A stretch of DNA of 64,000 nucleotides from Streptomyces melanogenes (GTDB lineage: Bacteria; Actinomycetota; Actinomycetes; Streptomycetales; Streptomycetaceae). Positions 57,198 to 64,000 of this stretch are shown here, piece by piece (the first letter of the stretch is position 1; the number at the start of each line of letters is the position of its first letter). The notes beneath the pieces were generated by a model, which worked only from the letters and a program-made list of their open reading frames with translations, was not told the origin of the DNA and searched no databases. A program made the position numbers and the translations under genes. The stretch is taken from positions 1-64,000 of the forward strand of contig NZ_BMTS01000012.1 of the NCBI RefSeq assembly GCF_014649795.1, written 5' to 3'.

Positions 57198-59249
57198 ATG
57201 ACGATGTTCGACACAGTCCTCGTCGCCAACCGGGGCGAGATCGCGGTCCGCGTCATCCGCACCCTGCGCGCCCTCGGGGTGCGCTCGGTCGCGGTGTTCA
57301 GCGACGCGGACGCGGACGCCCGGCATGTGCGCGAGGCCGACACGGCCGTGCGGATCGGCCCGGCGGCCGCGTCCGAGAGCTACCTCTCCATCGACCGGCT
57401 CCTGGAGGCGGCTGCCAGGAGCGGCGCCCAGGCGGTCCACCCGGGCTACGGCTTCCTGGCGGAGAACGCGGCCTTCGCGCGCGCGTGCGCCGAGGCGGGC
57501 CTGGTCTTCATCGGCCCCCCGGCGGACGCGATCTCGCTGATGGGCGACAAGATCCGGGCCAAGGAGACCGTGAAGGCGGCCGGTGTCCCGGTGGTGCCCG
57601 GCTCCTCGGGCAGCGGCCTCACCGACGGCCAACTGGCCGACGCGGCCCGCGAGATCGGCATGCCGGTGCTCCTCAAGCCCAGCGCGGGCGGCGGCGGCAA
57701 GGGCATGCGGCTGGTCCGCGACGAGGCGGCGCTCGCCGACGAGATCGCGGCCGCCCGCCGCGAGGCCCGCGCCTCCTTCGGCGACGACACGCTCCTGGTG
57801 GAGCGGTGGATCGACCGCCCCCGCCACATCGAGATCCAGGTCCTCGCGGACGGCCACGGCAACGTGGTGCACCTCGGCGAGCGCGAGTGCTCCCTCCAGC
57901 GCCGCCACCAGAAGATCATCGAGGAGGCCCCCTCGGTCCTGCTCGACGAGGAGACCCGGGCCGCGATGGGCGAGGCGGCGGTCCAGGCGGCCCGCTCCTG
58001 CGGCTACGCGGGCGCGGGCACGGTGGAGTTCATCGTCCCGGGCAACGACCCGTCCTCGTACTACTTCATGGAGATGAACACCCGCCTCCAGGTGGAGCAC
58101 CCGGTCACCGAGCTCATCACGGGCCTGGACCTGGTGGAGTGGCAGGTCCGGGTCGCGGCGGGCGAGGAACTGCCGTACGGACAGGGGGACATCACCCTCA
58201 CGGGCCACGCCATCGAGGCCCGCATCTGCGCCGAGGACCCCTCCCGCGGCTTCCTGCCCTCGGGCGGTACGGTCCTGGCGCTGCGGGAGCCGCAGGGCGA
58301 CGGGGTGCGTACGGACTCGGGGCTGAGCGAGGGCACGGAGGTCGGCAGCCTCTACGACCCGATGCTCTCCAAGGTCATCGCGTACGGACCGGACCGGGCG
58401 ACCGCGCTGCGCCGGCTGCGGGCGGCGCTGGCCGACACGGTGACGCTGGGCGTGCCCACCAACGCGGGCTTCCTGCGCCGACTGCTCGCCCACCCGGCCG
58501 TGGTCGCGGGCGACCTCGACACGGGCCTGGTGGAGCGCGAGGCGGACTCGCTGGTGCCGGAGGGGGTGCCGGAGGAGGTGTACGCGGCGGCGGCGCTGGC
58601 TGCTGCGCAGGCGGAATTCCCCCACCCCGCCCCTTCCCGCAGCATCGATATGCGGCTCCGCCGCGTGGCCGCCGGGGGCTGGACAGACCCCTTCGCGGCT
58701 ACCAGCGGCTGGCGCCTCGGCGGCGAACCGGCCTGGACTGTGCGCCACTTCCGGGTGCCGGGCCAGGACCCGCTGGCCGTCCGCGTCCGCGCGCACGCTG
58801 GTTTCACGGAGGCCCGGCTGGGCGAGCAGGATCCCGTACGCACCCGGCTCGCTCACGCCGCTGCAGGCCGTGTCTCGGTCGAACTTCACGGCCTCACCCA
58901 CACCTTCACCACCGTCCCCTCCCCGGAGGGGACCTGGCTCGGGCGGGACGGGGACAGCTGGCACGTGCTGGACCACGACCCCGTCGCGGCGAGCCTCACC
59001 GGCGCCGCGCGCGGCGGCCTCGACACGCTGGCCGCGCCGATGCCCGGGACCGTCACCGTCGTCAAGGTGGCGGTCGGCGACGAGGTGGACGCGGGCCAGA
59101 GCCTGCTGGTGGTGGAGGCGATGAAGATGGAGCACGTCATCTCCGCCCCGCACGCCGGCACCGTCACCGAGCTGGACGTCTCCCCCGGCTCGACCGTGGC
59201 CATGGACCAGGTCCTGGCCGTGGTGACCCCGAAGGAGGAGGACCAGTGA
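57198..59249 (+). CDS. accA1: Acyl-CoA carboxylase alpha subunit (biotin carboxylase plus BCCP)
   Basis: A 683-residue biotin-dependent alpha subunit. Biotin carboxylase: [38 protein letters not shown]-grasp [33 protein letters not shown] and [28 protein letters not shown]-like linker of about 150 residues follows, then the BCCP domain with biotinyl Lys in EAMKMEH (about 643). It carboxylates its own biotin with ATP and bicarbonate for the AccD1 subunit. GAGG is 7 bases upstream of ATG 57198; the gene overlaps hmgL by four bases. Confidence 0.95.
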   Translation: MTMFDTVLVANRGEIAVRVIRTLRALGVRSVAVFSDADADARHVREADTAVRIGPAAASESYLSIDRLLEAAARSGAQAVHPGYGFLAENAAFARACAEAGLVFIGPPADAISLMGDKIRAKETVKAAGVPVVPGSSGSGLTDGQLADAAREIGMPVLLKPSAGGGGKGMRLVRDEAALADEIAAARREARASFGDDTLLVERWIDRPRHIEIQVLADGHGNVVHLGERECSLQRRHQKIIEEAPSVLLDEETRAAMGEAAVQAARSCGYAGAGTVEFIVPGNDPSSYYFMEMNTRLQVEHPVTELITGLDLVEWQVRVAAGEELPYGQGDITLTGHAIEARICAEDPSRGFLPSGGTVLALREPQGDGVRTDSGLSEGTEVGSLYDPMLSKVIAYGPDRATALRRLRAALADTVTLGVPTNAGFLRRLLAHPAVVAGDLDTGLVEREADSLVPEGVPEEVYAAAALAAAQAEFPHPAPSRSIDMRLRRVAAGGWTDPFAATSGWRLGGEPAWTVRHFRVPGQDPLAVRVRAHAGFTEARLGEQDPVRTRLAHAAAGRVSVELHGLTHTFTTVPSPEGTWLGRDGDSWHVLDHDPVAASLTGAARGGLDTLAAPMPGTVTVVKVAVGDEVDAGQSLLVVEAMKMEHVISAPHAGTVTELDVSPGSTVAMDQVLAVVTPKEEDQ

Positions 59250-60187
59250 CGCTGCCCATGGTCGTACCGGCGCAGGGCCTGCCCGCCTCGGTGCGGATCC
59301 ACGAGGTCGGGGCCCGCGACGGCCTGCAGAACGAGAAGGCCGTCGTCCCCACCGAGATCAAGGCGGAGTTCATCCACCGCCTGGCGGAGGCGGGCCTGAC
59401 CACCATCGAGGCGACCAGCTTCGTGCACCCCAAGTGGGTGCCCCAACTTGCCGACGCCGAGCGGCTGTTCCCGATGCTCGACGGCATCGAGGGCGTGGCG
59501 CTGCCCGTGCTGGTGCCCAACGAGCGGGGCCTGGACCGCGCGCTCGCGCTCGGCGCCCGCCGCATCGCGGTCTTCGCCAGCGCCACGGAGTCGTTCGCCA
59601 AGGCCAATCTGAACCGTACGGTGGACGAGTCGCTCCAGATGTTCGCGCCCGTCGTGGCCCGCGCCAAGGAGCAGGCGGTCCATGTCCGGGGCTATCTGTC
59701 GATGTGCTTCGGCGACCCGTGGGAGGGAGCCGTCCCCGTCCACCAGGTCGTCCACGTCGCCAAGTCCCTGCTGGACCTGGGCTGCGACGAGCTGAGCCTC
59801 GGGGACACGATCGGGGTCGCGACCCCGGCGCACGTCCGGAGCCTGCTCGCGGCCCTGAACGAGGAGGGCGTGCCGACCTCCGCGATCGGGGTGCACTTCC
59901 ACGACACGTACGGCCAGGCGCTCGCCAACACCCTCGCCGCGCTCCAGCACGGCGTGACCACGGTCGACGCCTCGGCGGGCGGCCTGGGCGGCTGTCCGTA
60001 CGCCAAGTCCGCCACCGGAAACCTCGCCACCGAAGACCTCGTGTGGATGCTCCAGGGCCTCGGTATCGACACCGGGGTCGACCTCGGCAGGCTCACCGCC
60101 ACCAGCGTGTGGCTCGCCGAGCAGCTGGGACGGCCGAGCCCGTCCCGCACCGTCCGCGCCCTCTCCCCCGACTCCCACAAGGAGTGA
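59246..60187 (+). CDS. hmgL: Hydroxymethylglutaryl-CoA lyase
   Basis: A 313-residue HMGL-like TIM barrel that splits HMG-CoA into acetoacetate and acetyl-CoA, the final step of leucine catabolism. [21 protein letters not shown] is the catalytic Arg-Asp segment, [16 protein letters not shown] follows, [18 protein letters not shown] holds the metal His, and [15 protein letters not shown] (Cys near 249) is the HMGL signature. GTG 59246 has GAAGGAGGAG upstream and overlaps the accA1 stop. All expected active-site residues are present. Confidence 0.95.
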   Translation: MTLPMVVPAQGLPASVRIHEVGARDGLQNEKAVVPTEIKAEFIHRLAEAGLTTIEATSFVHPKWVPQLADAERLFPMLDGIEGVALPVLVPNERGLDRALALGARRIAVFASATESFAKANLNRTVDESLQMFAPVVARAKEQAVHVRGYLSMCFGDPWEGAVPVHQVVHVAKSLLDLGCDELSLGDTIGVATPAHVRSLLAALNEEGVPTSAIGVHFHDTYGQALANTLAALQHGVTTVDASAGGLGGCPYAKSATGNLATEDLVWMLQGLGIDTGVDLGRLTATSVWLAEQLGRPSPSRTVRALSPDSHKE

Positions 60188-60193
60188 CCCCCC

Positions 60194-61354
60194 ATGTCCC
60201 TTGACCACCGGCTCTCCGAAGAGCACGAAGAACTCCGCCGTACGGTCGGGGAGTTCGCGCACGACGTCGTCGCCCCGAAGATCGGCGACTTCTACGAGCG
60301 CCACGAGTTCCCGTACGAGATCGTCCGCGAGATGGGCCGCATGGGCCTGTTCGGGCTGCCCTTCCCCGAGGAGTACGGGGGCATGGGCGGCGACTACCTC
60401 GCGCTCGGCATCGCCCTGGAGGAGCTGGCGCGGGTCGACTCCTCGGTCGCCATCACCCTGGAGGCCGGGGTCTCGCTCGGCGCGATGCCGGTGTTCCGGT
60501 TCGGCACCGAGGAGCAGAAGCGGGAGTGGCTGCCCCGGCTGTGCTCCGGCGAGCTGCTGGGCGCGTTCGGCCTGACCGAGCCGGACTGCGGCTCGGACGC
60601 GGGCGGCACGCGCACGACGGCGGTGCGCGACGGCGACGAGTGGGTCATCAACGGCACCAAGTGCTTCATCACCAACTCGGGTACGGACATCACGGGCCTG
60701 GTGACGGTGACGGCGGTAACCGGCCGCAAGCCCGACGGGCGTCCGCTGATCTCGTCGATCATCGTCCCGTCCGGCACGCCGGGCTTCACGGTGGCCGCGC
60801 CGTACTCGAAGGTGGGGTGGAACGCGTCGGACACCCGCGAGCTCTCCTTCGCGGACGTCCGCGTCCCGGTCGCCAACCTCCTGGGCGAGGAGGGCCGGGG
60901 CTACGCGCAGTTCCTGCGCATCCTCGACGAGGGCCGCATCGCCATCTCGGCGCTGGCCACGGGGCTGGCACAGGGCTGCGTCGACGAGTCGGTGAAGTAC
61001 GCGCACGAGCGCCACGCGTTTGGCCGTCCGATCGGTGACAACCAGGCGATCCAGTTCAAGATCGCCGACATGGAGATGCGGGCGCACATGGCCCGGGTGG
61101 GCTGGCGCGACGCGGCGTCCCGGCTGGTGCGGGGCGAGTCCTTCAAGAAGGAGGCGGCGCTGGCGAAGCTGTACTCGTCGACGGTGGCGGTGGACAACGC
61201 GCGCGACGCCACGCAGATCCATGGCGGCTACGGGTTCATGAACGAGTATCCCGTGGCCCGGATGTGGCGCGACTCCAAGATCCTGGAGATCGGGGAGGGG
61301 ACGAGTGAGGTGCAGCGGATGCTGATCGCTCGGGAGTTGGGTCTGCCTGCGTGA
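60194..61354 (+). CDS. acdH: Acyl-CoA dehydrogenase of the leucine/isovalerate operon
   Basis: A 386-residue acyl-CoA dehydrogenase. FGLTEPDCGSDAGGTRTTA (FAD/substrate), FITNSGTDITGLVTVTAVTG, HAFGRPIGDNQAIQFKIADM and YGFMNEYPVARMWRDSKILEIGEGTSEVQRML. The catalytic Glu is in IGEGTSEVQ (about 368), the short/medium-chain position, unlike the enzyme at 51958. AAGGAG is 9 bases before ATG 60194. It should supply methylcrotonyl-CoA (from isovaleryl-CoA) or related enoyl-CoA for AccD1/AccA1. The equivalent place in S. coelicolor is SCO2779 acdH. Confidence 0.92.
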   Translation: MSLDHRLSEEHEELRRTVGEFAHDVVAPKIGDFYERHEFPYEIVREMGRMGLFGLPFPEEYGGMGGDYLALGIALEELARVDSSVAITLEAGVSLGAMPVFRFGTEEQKREWLPRLCSGELLGAFGLTEPDCGSDAGGTRTTAVRDGDEWVINGTKCFITNSGTDITGLVTVTAVTGRKPDGRPLISSIIVPSGTPGFTVAAPYSKVGWNASDTRELSFADVRVPVANLLGEEGRGYAQFLRILDEGRIAISALATGLAQGCVDESVKYAHERHAFGRPIGDNQAIQFKIADMEMRAHMARVGWRDAASRLVRGESFKKEAALAKLYSSTVAVDNARDATQIHGGYGFMNEYPVARMWRDSKILEIGEGTSEVQRMLIARELGLPA

Positions 61355-61367
61355 GCTTCGGCCCGGG

Positions 61368-61525
61368 GTTCGTCTGCGGGTGAGTGGGGGGCTGGTCGCG
61401 CAGTTCCCCGCGCCCCTTAGATGCCGCTCCGCGGCAATCCCCTGGGCGCCCCGCAGGGGCGCATCTCAGGGGCGCGGGGAACTGCGCGACCAGTTGGGGA
61501 CGGCCCGCAGACGAACACCGGGCCC
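61368..61525. repeat. Long dispersed inverted repeat, copy 2
   Basis: It shares with copy 1 (40186-40321) the arms GTTCGTCTGCGG... and GCGCAGTTCCCCGCGCCCC with their complements, and the same right edge CAGACGAACACCGGGCCC. The centre differs: two nested hairpins (CCGCTCCGCGG; GGCGCCCCGCAGGGGCGC). Position: 13 bases after the liu operon stop, so it can act as terminator. Confidence 0.9.
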
Positions 61526-61600
61526 GCGAGCTTCGCTCGAAGGGGTGGCCTCGCGCCGTACACCCCGCGCCGCCCCCACCCCCCGCACCACCCTGGGCCC

Positions 61601-61777
61601 GTGACCCCGCCCACCTGCCCCGCCTGCCCCACGCGTCCGCCGTTGTGGAAGGACACCTCCACCACCGCCCCCGGCGCCGCCGACCACTGGCACTGGCACT
61701 GCGTCGGGTGCCGGACGCTCTACGAGCCGACCGCGTCCCACAAGGTCCGCTTCACGTACGCCCCGCTGCGGCGGTAG
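61601..61777 (+). CDS. Possible small CxxC protein
   Basis: A 58-codon frame from GTG 61601: PPTCPACPTRPPLWKD...HWHWHCVGCRTLYEPTASHKVRF. The two Cys pairs CPAC and CVGC plus His residues look like a small zinc ribbon. No ribosome site is seen, so it would need leaderless translation. It lies between the dispersed repeat and the desE iron box. It could be a real small gene or a chance frame. Confidence 0.4.
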   Translation: MTPPTCPACPTRPPLWKDTSTTAPGAADHWHWHCVGCRTLYEPTASHKVRFTYAPLRR

Positions 61778-61809
61778 GCACTCCCGGGAGACCCCTCTAC
61801 AGATCCTTG

Positions 61810-61828
61810 TGAGGTTAGGCTAACCTAC
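61810..61828 (+). promoter_or_regulatory. Iron box (DmdR/IdeR operator) upstream of desE
   Basis: TGAGGTTAGGCTAACCTAC matches the 19-base DmdR1/IdeR consensus TTAGGTTAGGCTAACCTAA at 16 positions, 48 bases before the desE start. With Fe(II) the repressor would shut off siderophore uptake. Confidence 0.9.
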
Positions 61829-61876
61829 CCAGGAACTGCCAGAGGCCGACCCCGGCACGTACGAAAGCGGATCGTC

Positions 61877-62905
61877 ATGCCCATTTCCCGAGCGTCCCAC
61901 CTCTCCCGTCGCGGCCTGCTGGCCGCCGGCGGCGCCATCGGCCTCGGGGCCGCGCTGGCCGCGTGCGGGGACGACGACAAGAAAAAGGGCGACTCGCAGA
62001 AGGCCGCGGAGAAGTCCGGCCCCTGGTCCTTCAAGGACGACCGCGGCAAGGCCGTCGAGGCGAAGTCCACCCCCAAGACCATCGTGGCCTTCACCGGCAC
62101 CGCCGCCGCCCTCCACGACTACGGCATCGAGGTCAAGGCCGTGTTCGGCCCGACCAAGACCAAGGACGGCAAGCCGGACGTCCAAGCGGGCGACCTCGAC
62201 ATCAGCAAGGTCGAGATCCTCGGCAACGTCTGGGGCGAGTTCAACGTCGAGAAGTACGCGGCCCTCGCGCCCGACCTGCTCGTCACGGACATGTGGGAGA
62301 AGGACGCCCTCTGGTACGTGCCGGACAACAGCAAGGACAAGATCCTCAAGCTCGCCCCCAGCGTCGCGCTGTGGGCCGCGCAGCTCAGCATGCCGGCCGC
62401 GCTCCAGCGCCGCGCCGACCTCGCCGCCGCCCTCGGCGCCGACCTGAAGGCCGCCAAGTTCACCGAGGCCAAGGCCCGCTTCGAGAAGGCCGCCGCCCGG
62501 CTGCGCGCCGCCACCAAGGCCAACCCCGGCGTCACGGTGATGATCGGCTCGGCCAGCGCCGACCTGTTCTACGTCTCCGCGGCCAAGACGTCCGCCGACA
62601 CCGCGTACTTCCAGGAGCTGGGCGTCAAGTTCGTCGAGCCGAAGGTCAACGCGCAGGGCTTCTTCGAGGAGCTCAGCTGGGAGAACGTCGGCAAGTACAA
62701 GGCCGACGTGATCATGATGGACAACCGCTCCACCGCCCTCCAGCCGGACGCCCTGAAGTCCAAGCCGACCTGGACCGGGCTGCCCGCCGTCAAGGCCGGC
62801 CAGATCACCCCGCGCACCACCGAGCCGATCTACTCGTACGACAAGTGCACCCCGATCCTCGAAACCCTGGCCAAGGCCATCGAGACCGCGAAGAAGGTTG
62901 CCTGA
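61877..62905 (+). CDS. desE: Ferrioxamine-binding lipoprotein
   Basis: A 342-residue siderophore-binding lipoprotein. SRRGLLAAGGAIGLGAALAAC carries a twin-arginine signal with lipobox LAAC. The mature protein has the FecB/FhuD-like two-lobe pattern: TPKTIVAFTGTAAALHDYGIEVKAVFGP, YAALAPDLLVTDMWEKDALWYVPD and NVGKYKADVIMMDNRS. It delivers ferrioxamine to an ABC permease not in the window. Known in S. coelicolor as DesE (SCO2780), just before desF and desA as here. Controlled by the iron box upstream. Confidence 0.93.
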   Translation: MPISRASHLSRRGLLAAGGAIGLGAALAACGDDDKKKGDSQKAAEKSGPWSFKDDRGKAVEAKSTPKTIVAFTGTAAALHDYGIEVKAVFGPTKTKDGKPDVQAGDLDISKVEILGNVWGEFNVEKYAALAPDLLVTDMWEKDALWYVPDNSKDKILKLAPSVALWAAQLSMPAALQRRADLAAALGADLKAAKFTEAKARFEKAAARLRAATKANPGVTVMIGSASADLFYVSAAKTSADTAYFQELGVKFVEPKVNAQGFFEELSWENVGKYKADVIMMDNRSTALQPDALKSKPTWTGLPAVKAGQITPRTTEPIYSYDKCTPILETLAKAIETAKKVA

Positions 62906-62907
62906 CC

Positions 62908-63747
62908 ATGACGCTGACAGCCGAGACCGCCACCGTCCCCTTCCGTCTCTTCGACCTGAGCGTGGTACGGACCCGGCGGCTCGGCCCGTCGCTGATCAGG
63001 ATCACCTTCGACGGCGAGCAGTTGGCGTACTTCGAGGGCGGCGGCCGGGACCAGAGCCTCTCGCTCTTCCTGCCGCACCCCGGCCAGGACGCGCCCGTAC
63101 TGCCGCACACCCAGAACCCTCAGACGTGGTTCGCGGACTACCGGGCGCTGCCCGACGACATCCGGGCCGTGATGCGCTCGTACACCCTGCGCGAGCAGCG
63201 CCGCGACCCCGACGAGGTCGACATCGACTTCGCGCTCCACGAGGACGGCGGCCCGGCGTGCCGCTGGGCGGCGCGCGCCGAGCCCGGGGACCGGGTGGCG
63301 GTCCTCGGTCCGGCGGTCGCCGACAACACGGCGGTGCGGTTCCGGCCGCCTGTCGGTACGGACTCCGTCGTCATCTGGGGCGACGAGACCGCGCTGCCCG
63401 CCGTCTCCGCGATCCTGGAGTGGCTGCCGGCGGGCACGGCCGCCCGGGTGTGGCTCGAAGTGCCGTTCAGTGGGGACCGGATGCCGTTGCTGACGGCTGC
63501 GGACGCGGAGATCACGTGGCTCGTACGGGAGGAAGGTGCGCCCTCCGTCCTGGACGCCGTCCGTGCCGAGCCCGCTCTGCCGGGGGTCGACCCGTACGTG
63601 TGGATCGCCGGGGAGGCGTCCACCATGCGGGAGCTGCGGCGACACTTTGTGAATGACCGTCAGGTCGATCGCAGGAACGTTACTTTCGTCGGCTATTGGC
63701 GACGGGGGCGTTCCGAGGACCAGTTGCGCGAGGAAGAGGCCGTATAG
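62908..63747 (+). CDS. desF: Siderophore-interacting protein (ferric-siderophore reductase)
   Basis: A 279-residue ViuB-type flavin reductase that frees iron from imported ferrioxamine. FAD-binding motif RSYTLREQRRD, NADPH-binding GPAVADNTAVRF and VIWGDETALPAVSAILEWLPAGT, then YVWIAGEASTMRELRRHF near the C-terminus, all consensus for the siderophore-interacting protein family. It starts 2 bases after the desE stop, so the two form one operon under the first iron box. Corresponds to DesF (SCO2781) of S. coelicolor. Confidence 0.92.
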   Translation: MTLTAETATVPFRLFDLSVVRTRRLGPSLIRITFDGEQLAYFEGGGRDQSLSLFLPHPGQDAPVLPHTQNPQTWFADYRALPDDIRAVMRSYTLREQRRDPDEVDIDFALHEDGGPACRWAARAEPGDRVAVLGPAVADNTAVRFRPPVGTDSVVIWGDETALPAVSAILEWLPAGTAARVWLEVPFSGDRMPLLTAADAEITWLVREEGAPSVLDAVRAEPALPGVDPYVWIAGEASTMRELRRHFVNDRQVDRRNVTFVGYWRRGRSEDQLREEEAV

Positions 63748-63789
63748 GTCTCACGAAGCTGCGCCCCAGGGGGCGAGGGCTTGTTGAGA

Positions 63790-63820
63790 TCGAAGTTAGG
63801 TTAGGCTAACCTAACTTCGA
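63790..63820. promoter_or_regulatory. Extended iron box between desF and desA
   Basis: TTAGGTTAGGCTAACCTAA (63796-63814) is a perfect iron box and is embedded in a 31-base palindrome (63790-63820, flanks TCGAAG/CTTCGA). It lies 72 bases before the desA start and 42 after the desF stop. Confidence 0.92.
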
Positions 63821-63891
63821 GATCGCGGTCCTCGCCCCCTTCCTTTCTGCCCGGAGGGCCCGACGAAGTCCCCGATCCGGGAGGACAGTTC

Positions 63892-64000
63892 ATGCGTTCG
63901 CACCTGCTCAATGACACGACGGCGGAGAGCTACCGGCGCTCCGTGACCGAAGGAGTCGAGCGGGTGGCGTCGAAACTCGCCGCGACACGCCGCCCGTTCA
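63892..64000 (+). CDS. desA: Lysine decarboxylase of desferrioxamine biosynthesis, N-terminus only
   Basis: The window contains the first 36 codons: MRSHLLNDTTAESYRRSVTE then GVERVASKLAATRRPF, matching what I recall of the DesA N-terminus (SCO2782). DesA is a PLP-dependent decarboxylase making cadaverine, the first step of desferrioxamine synthesis. ATG 63892 has GGAGGA about 6 bases upstream. The catalytic region is outside the window, so the call rests on the N-terminus and on desE-desF synteny and the iron box. Confidence 0.85.
   Translation, partial: MRSHLLNDTTAESYRRSVTEGVERVASKLAATRRPF

Noticed and set aside
1-64000. CRISPR arrays, tRNA/rRNA genes, insertion sequences, integrases, riboswitches
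   Set aside because: Looked for by eye; no spaced repeats, cloverleaf ends, transposase motifs or known aptamer patterns were seen. Covariance-model searches could still find small RNAs.

Overview
The window is about 72% GC, with genes ending in overlapping ATGA/GTGA stops, strong GGAGG-type ribosome sites and many GTG starts. It is chromosomal Streptomyces DNA. The right end has the gene order known from S. coelicolor SCO2776-SCO2785: accD1-accA1-hmgL-acyl-CoA dehydrogenase, followed by the desferrioxamine genes desE-desF-desA. That identification rests on protein motifs and gene order; no database was searched.

Layout. 1-7.9 kb: a tightly overlapping operon that looks like the edge of a natural-product cluster. 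It encodes a GH3-type acyl-adenylating enzyme (cut by the window edge), two methyltransferases, a flavin monooxygenase, a stand-alone class I aminoacyl-tRNA-synthetase-like protein, an unknown protein, a LysR-type effector domain without a DNA-binding domain, and two alpha/beta hydrolases. 8-12.4 kb: an ABC-2 permease, a rare hydrolase-ABC ATPase fusion, and a mycothiol-dependent isomerase family protein. 12.4-13.8 kb: an APC amino acid permease. 14.3-22.4 kb: a divergent myo-inositol catabolism locus (mmsA-iolD-iolB-aldolase-iolC on the minus strand; an IolE-like TIM barrel and iolG on the plus strand). 22.7-25.8 kb: a small HTH protein, then a copper operon (copZ-like, copA) with a CsoR-type operator. 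26.1-30.5 kb: citrate synthase, RecD2 helicase and a DUF937 protein.

30.5-37.4 kb: an SDR and a LacI regulator diverge from a second sugar/polyol operon (Gfo/Idh dehydrogenase, DUF993 aldolase-like protein, two TIM-barrel isomerases) with a leaderless GNAT gene inside it. 37.7-42.6 kb: secreted proteins (GH3 beta-N-acetylhexosaminidase, lipoprotein, S37 tripeptidyl aminopeptidase, small disulfide protein) and a probably frameshifted small membrane gene. 42.6-47.5 kb: a fused asymmetric ABC exporter and a class A beta-lactamase-like hydrolase. 47.6-51.9 kb: a TPP enzyme plus ureohydrolase operon with a divergent PucR regulator, best explained as 2-ketoarginine/guanidino-acid breakdown. 52-61.4 kb: acyl-CoA dehydrogenase plus TesB, a phosphatase-like gene, a TetR regulator, and the leucine/isovalerate (liu) operon. 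61.8-64 kb: iron-regulated desE, desF and the start of desA, with two iron boxes.

Two copies of a long dispersed inverted repeat (about 40.2 and 61.4 kb) sit between operons. I saw no rRNA, tRNA, CRISPR array, transposase or phage gene. The most promising undescribed system is the 1-6.9 kb operon, because of its tRNA-synthetase-like and GH3 enzymes.
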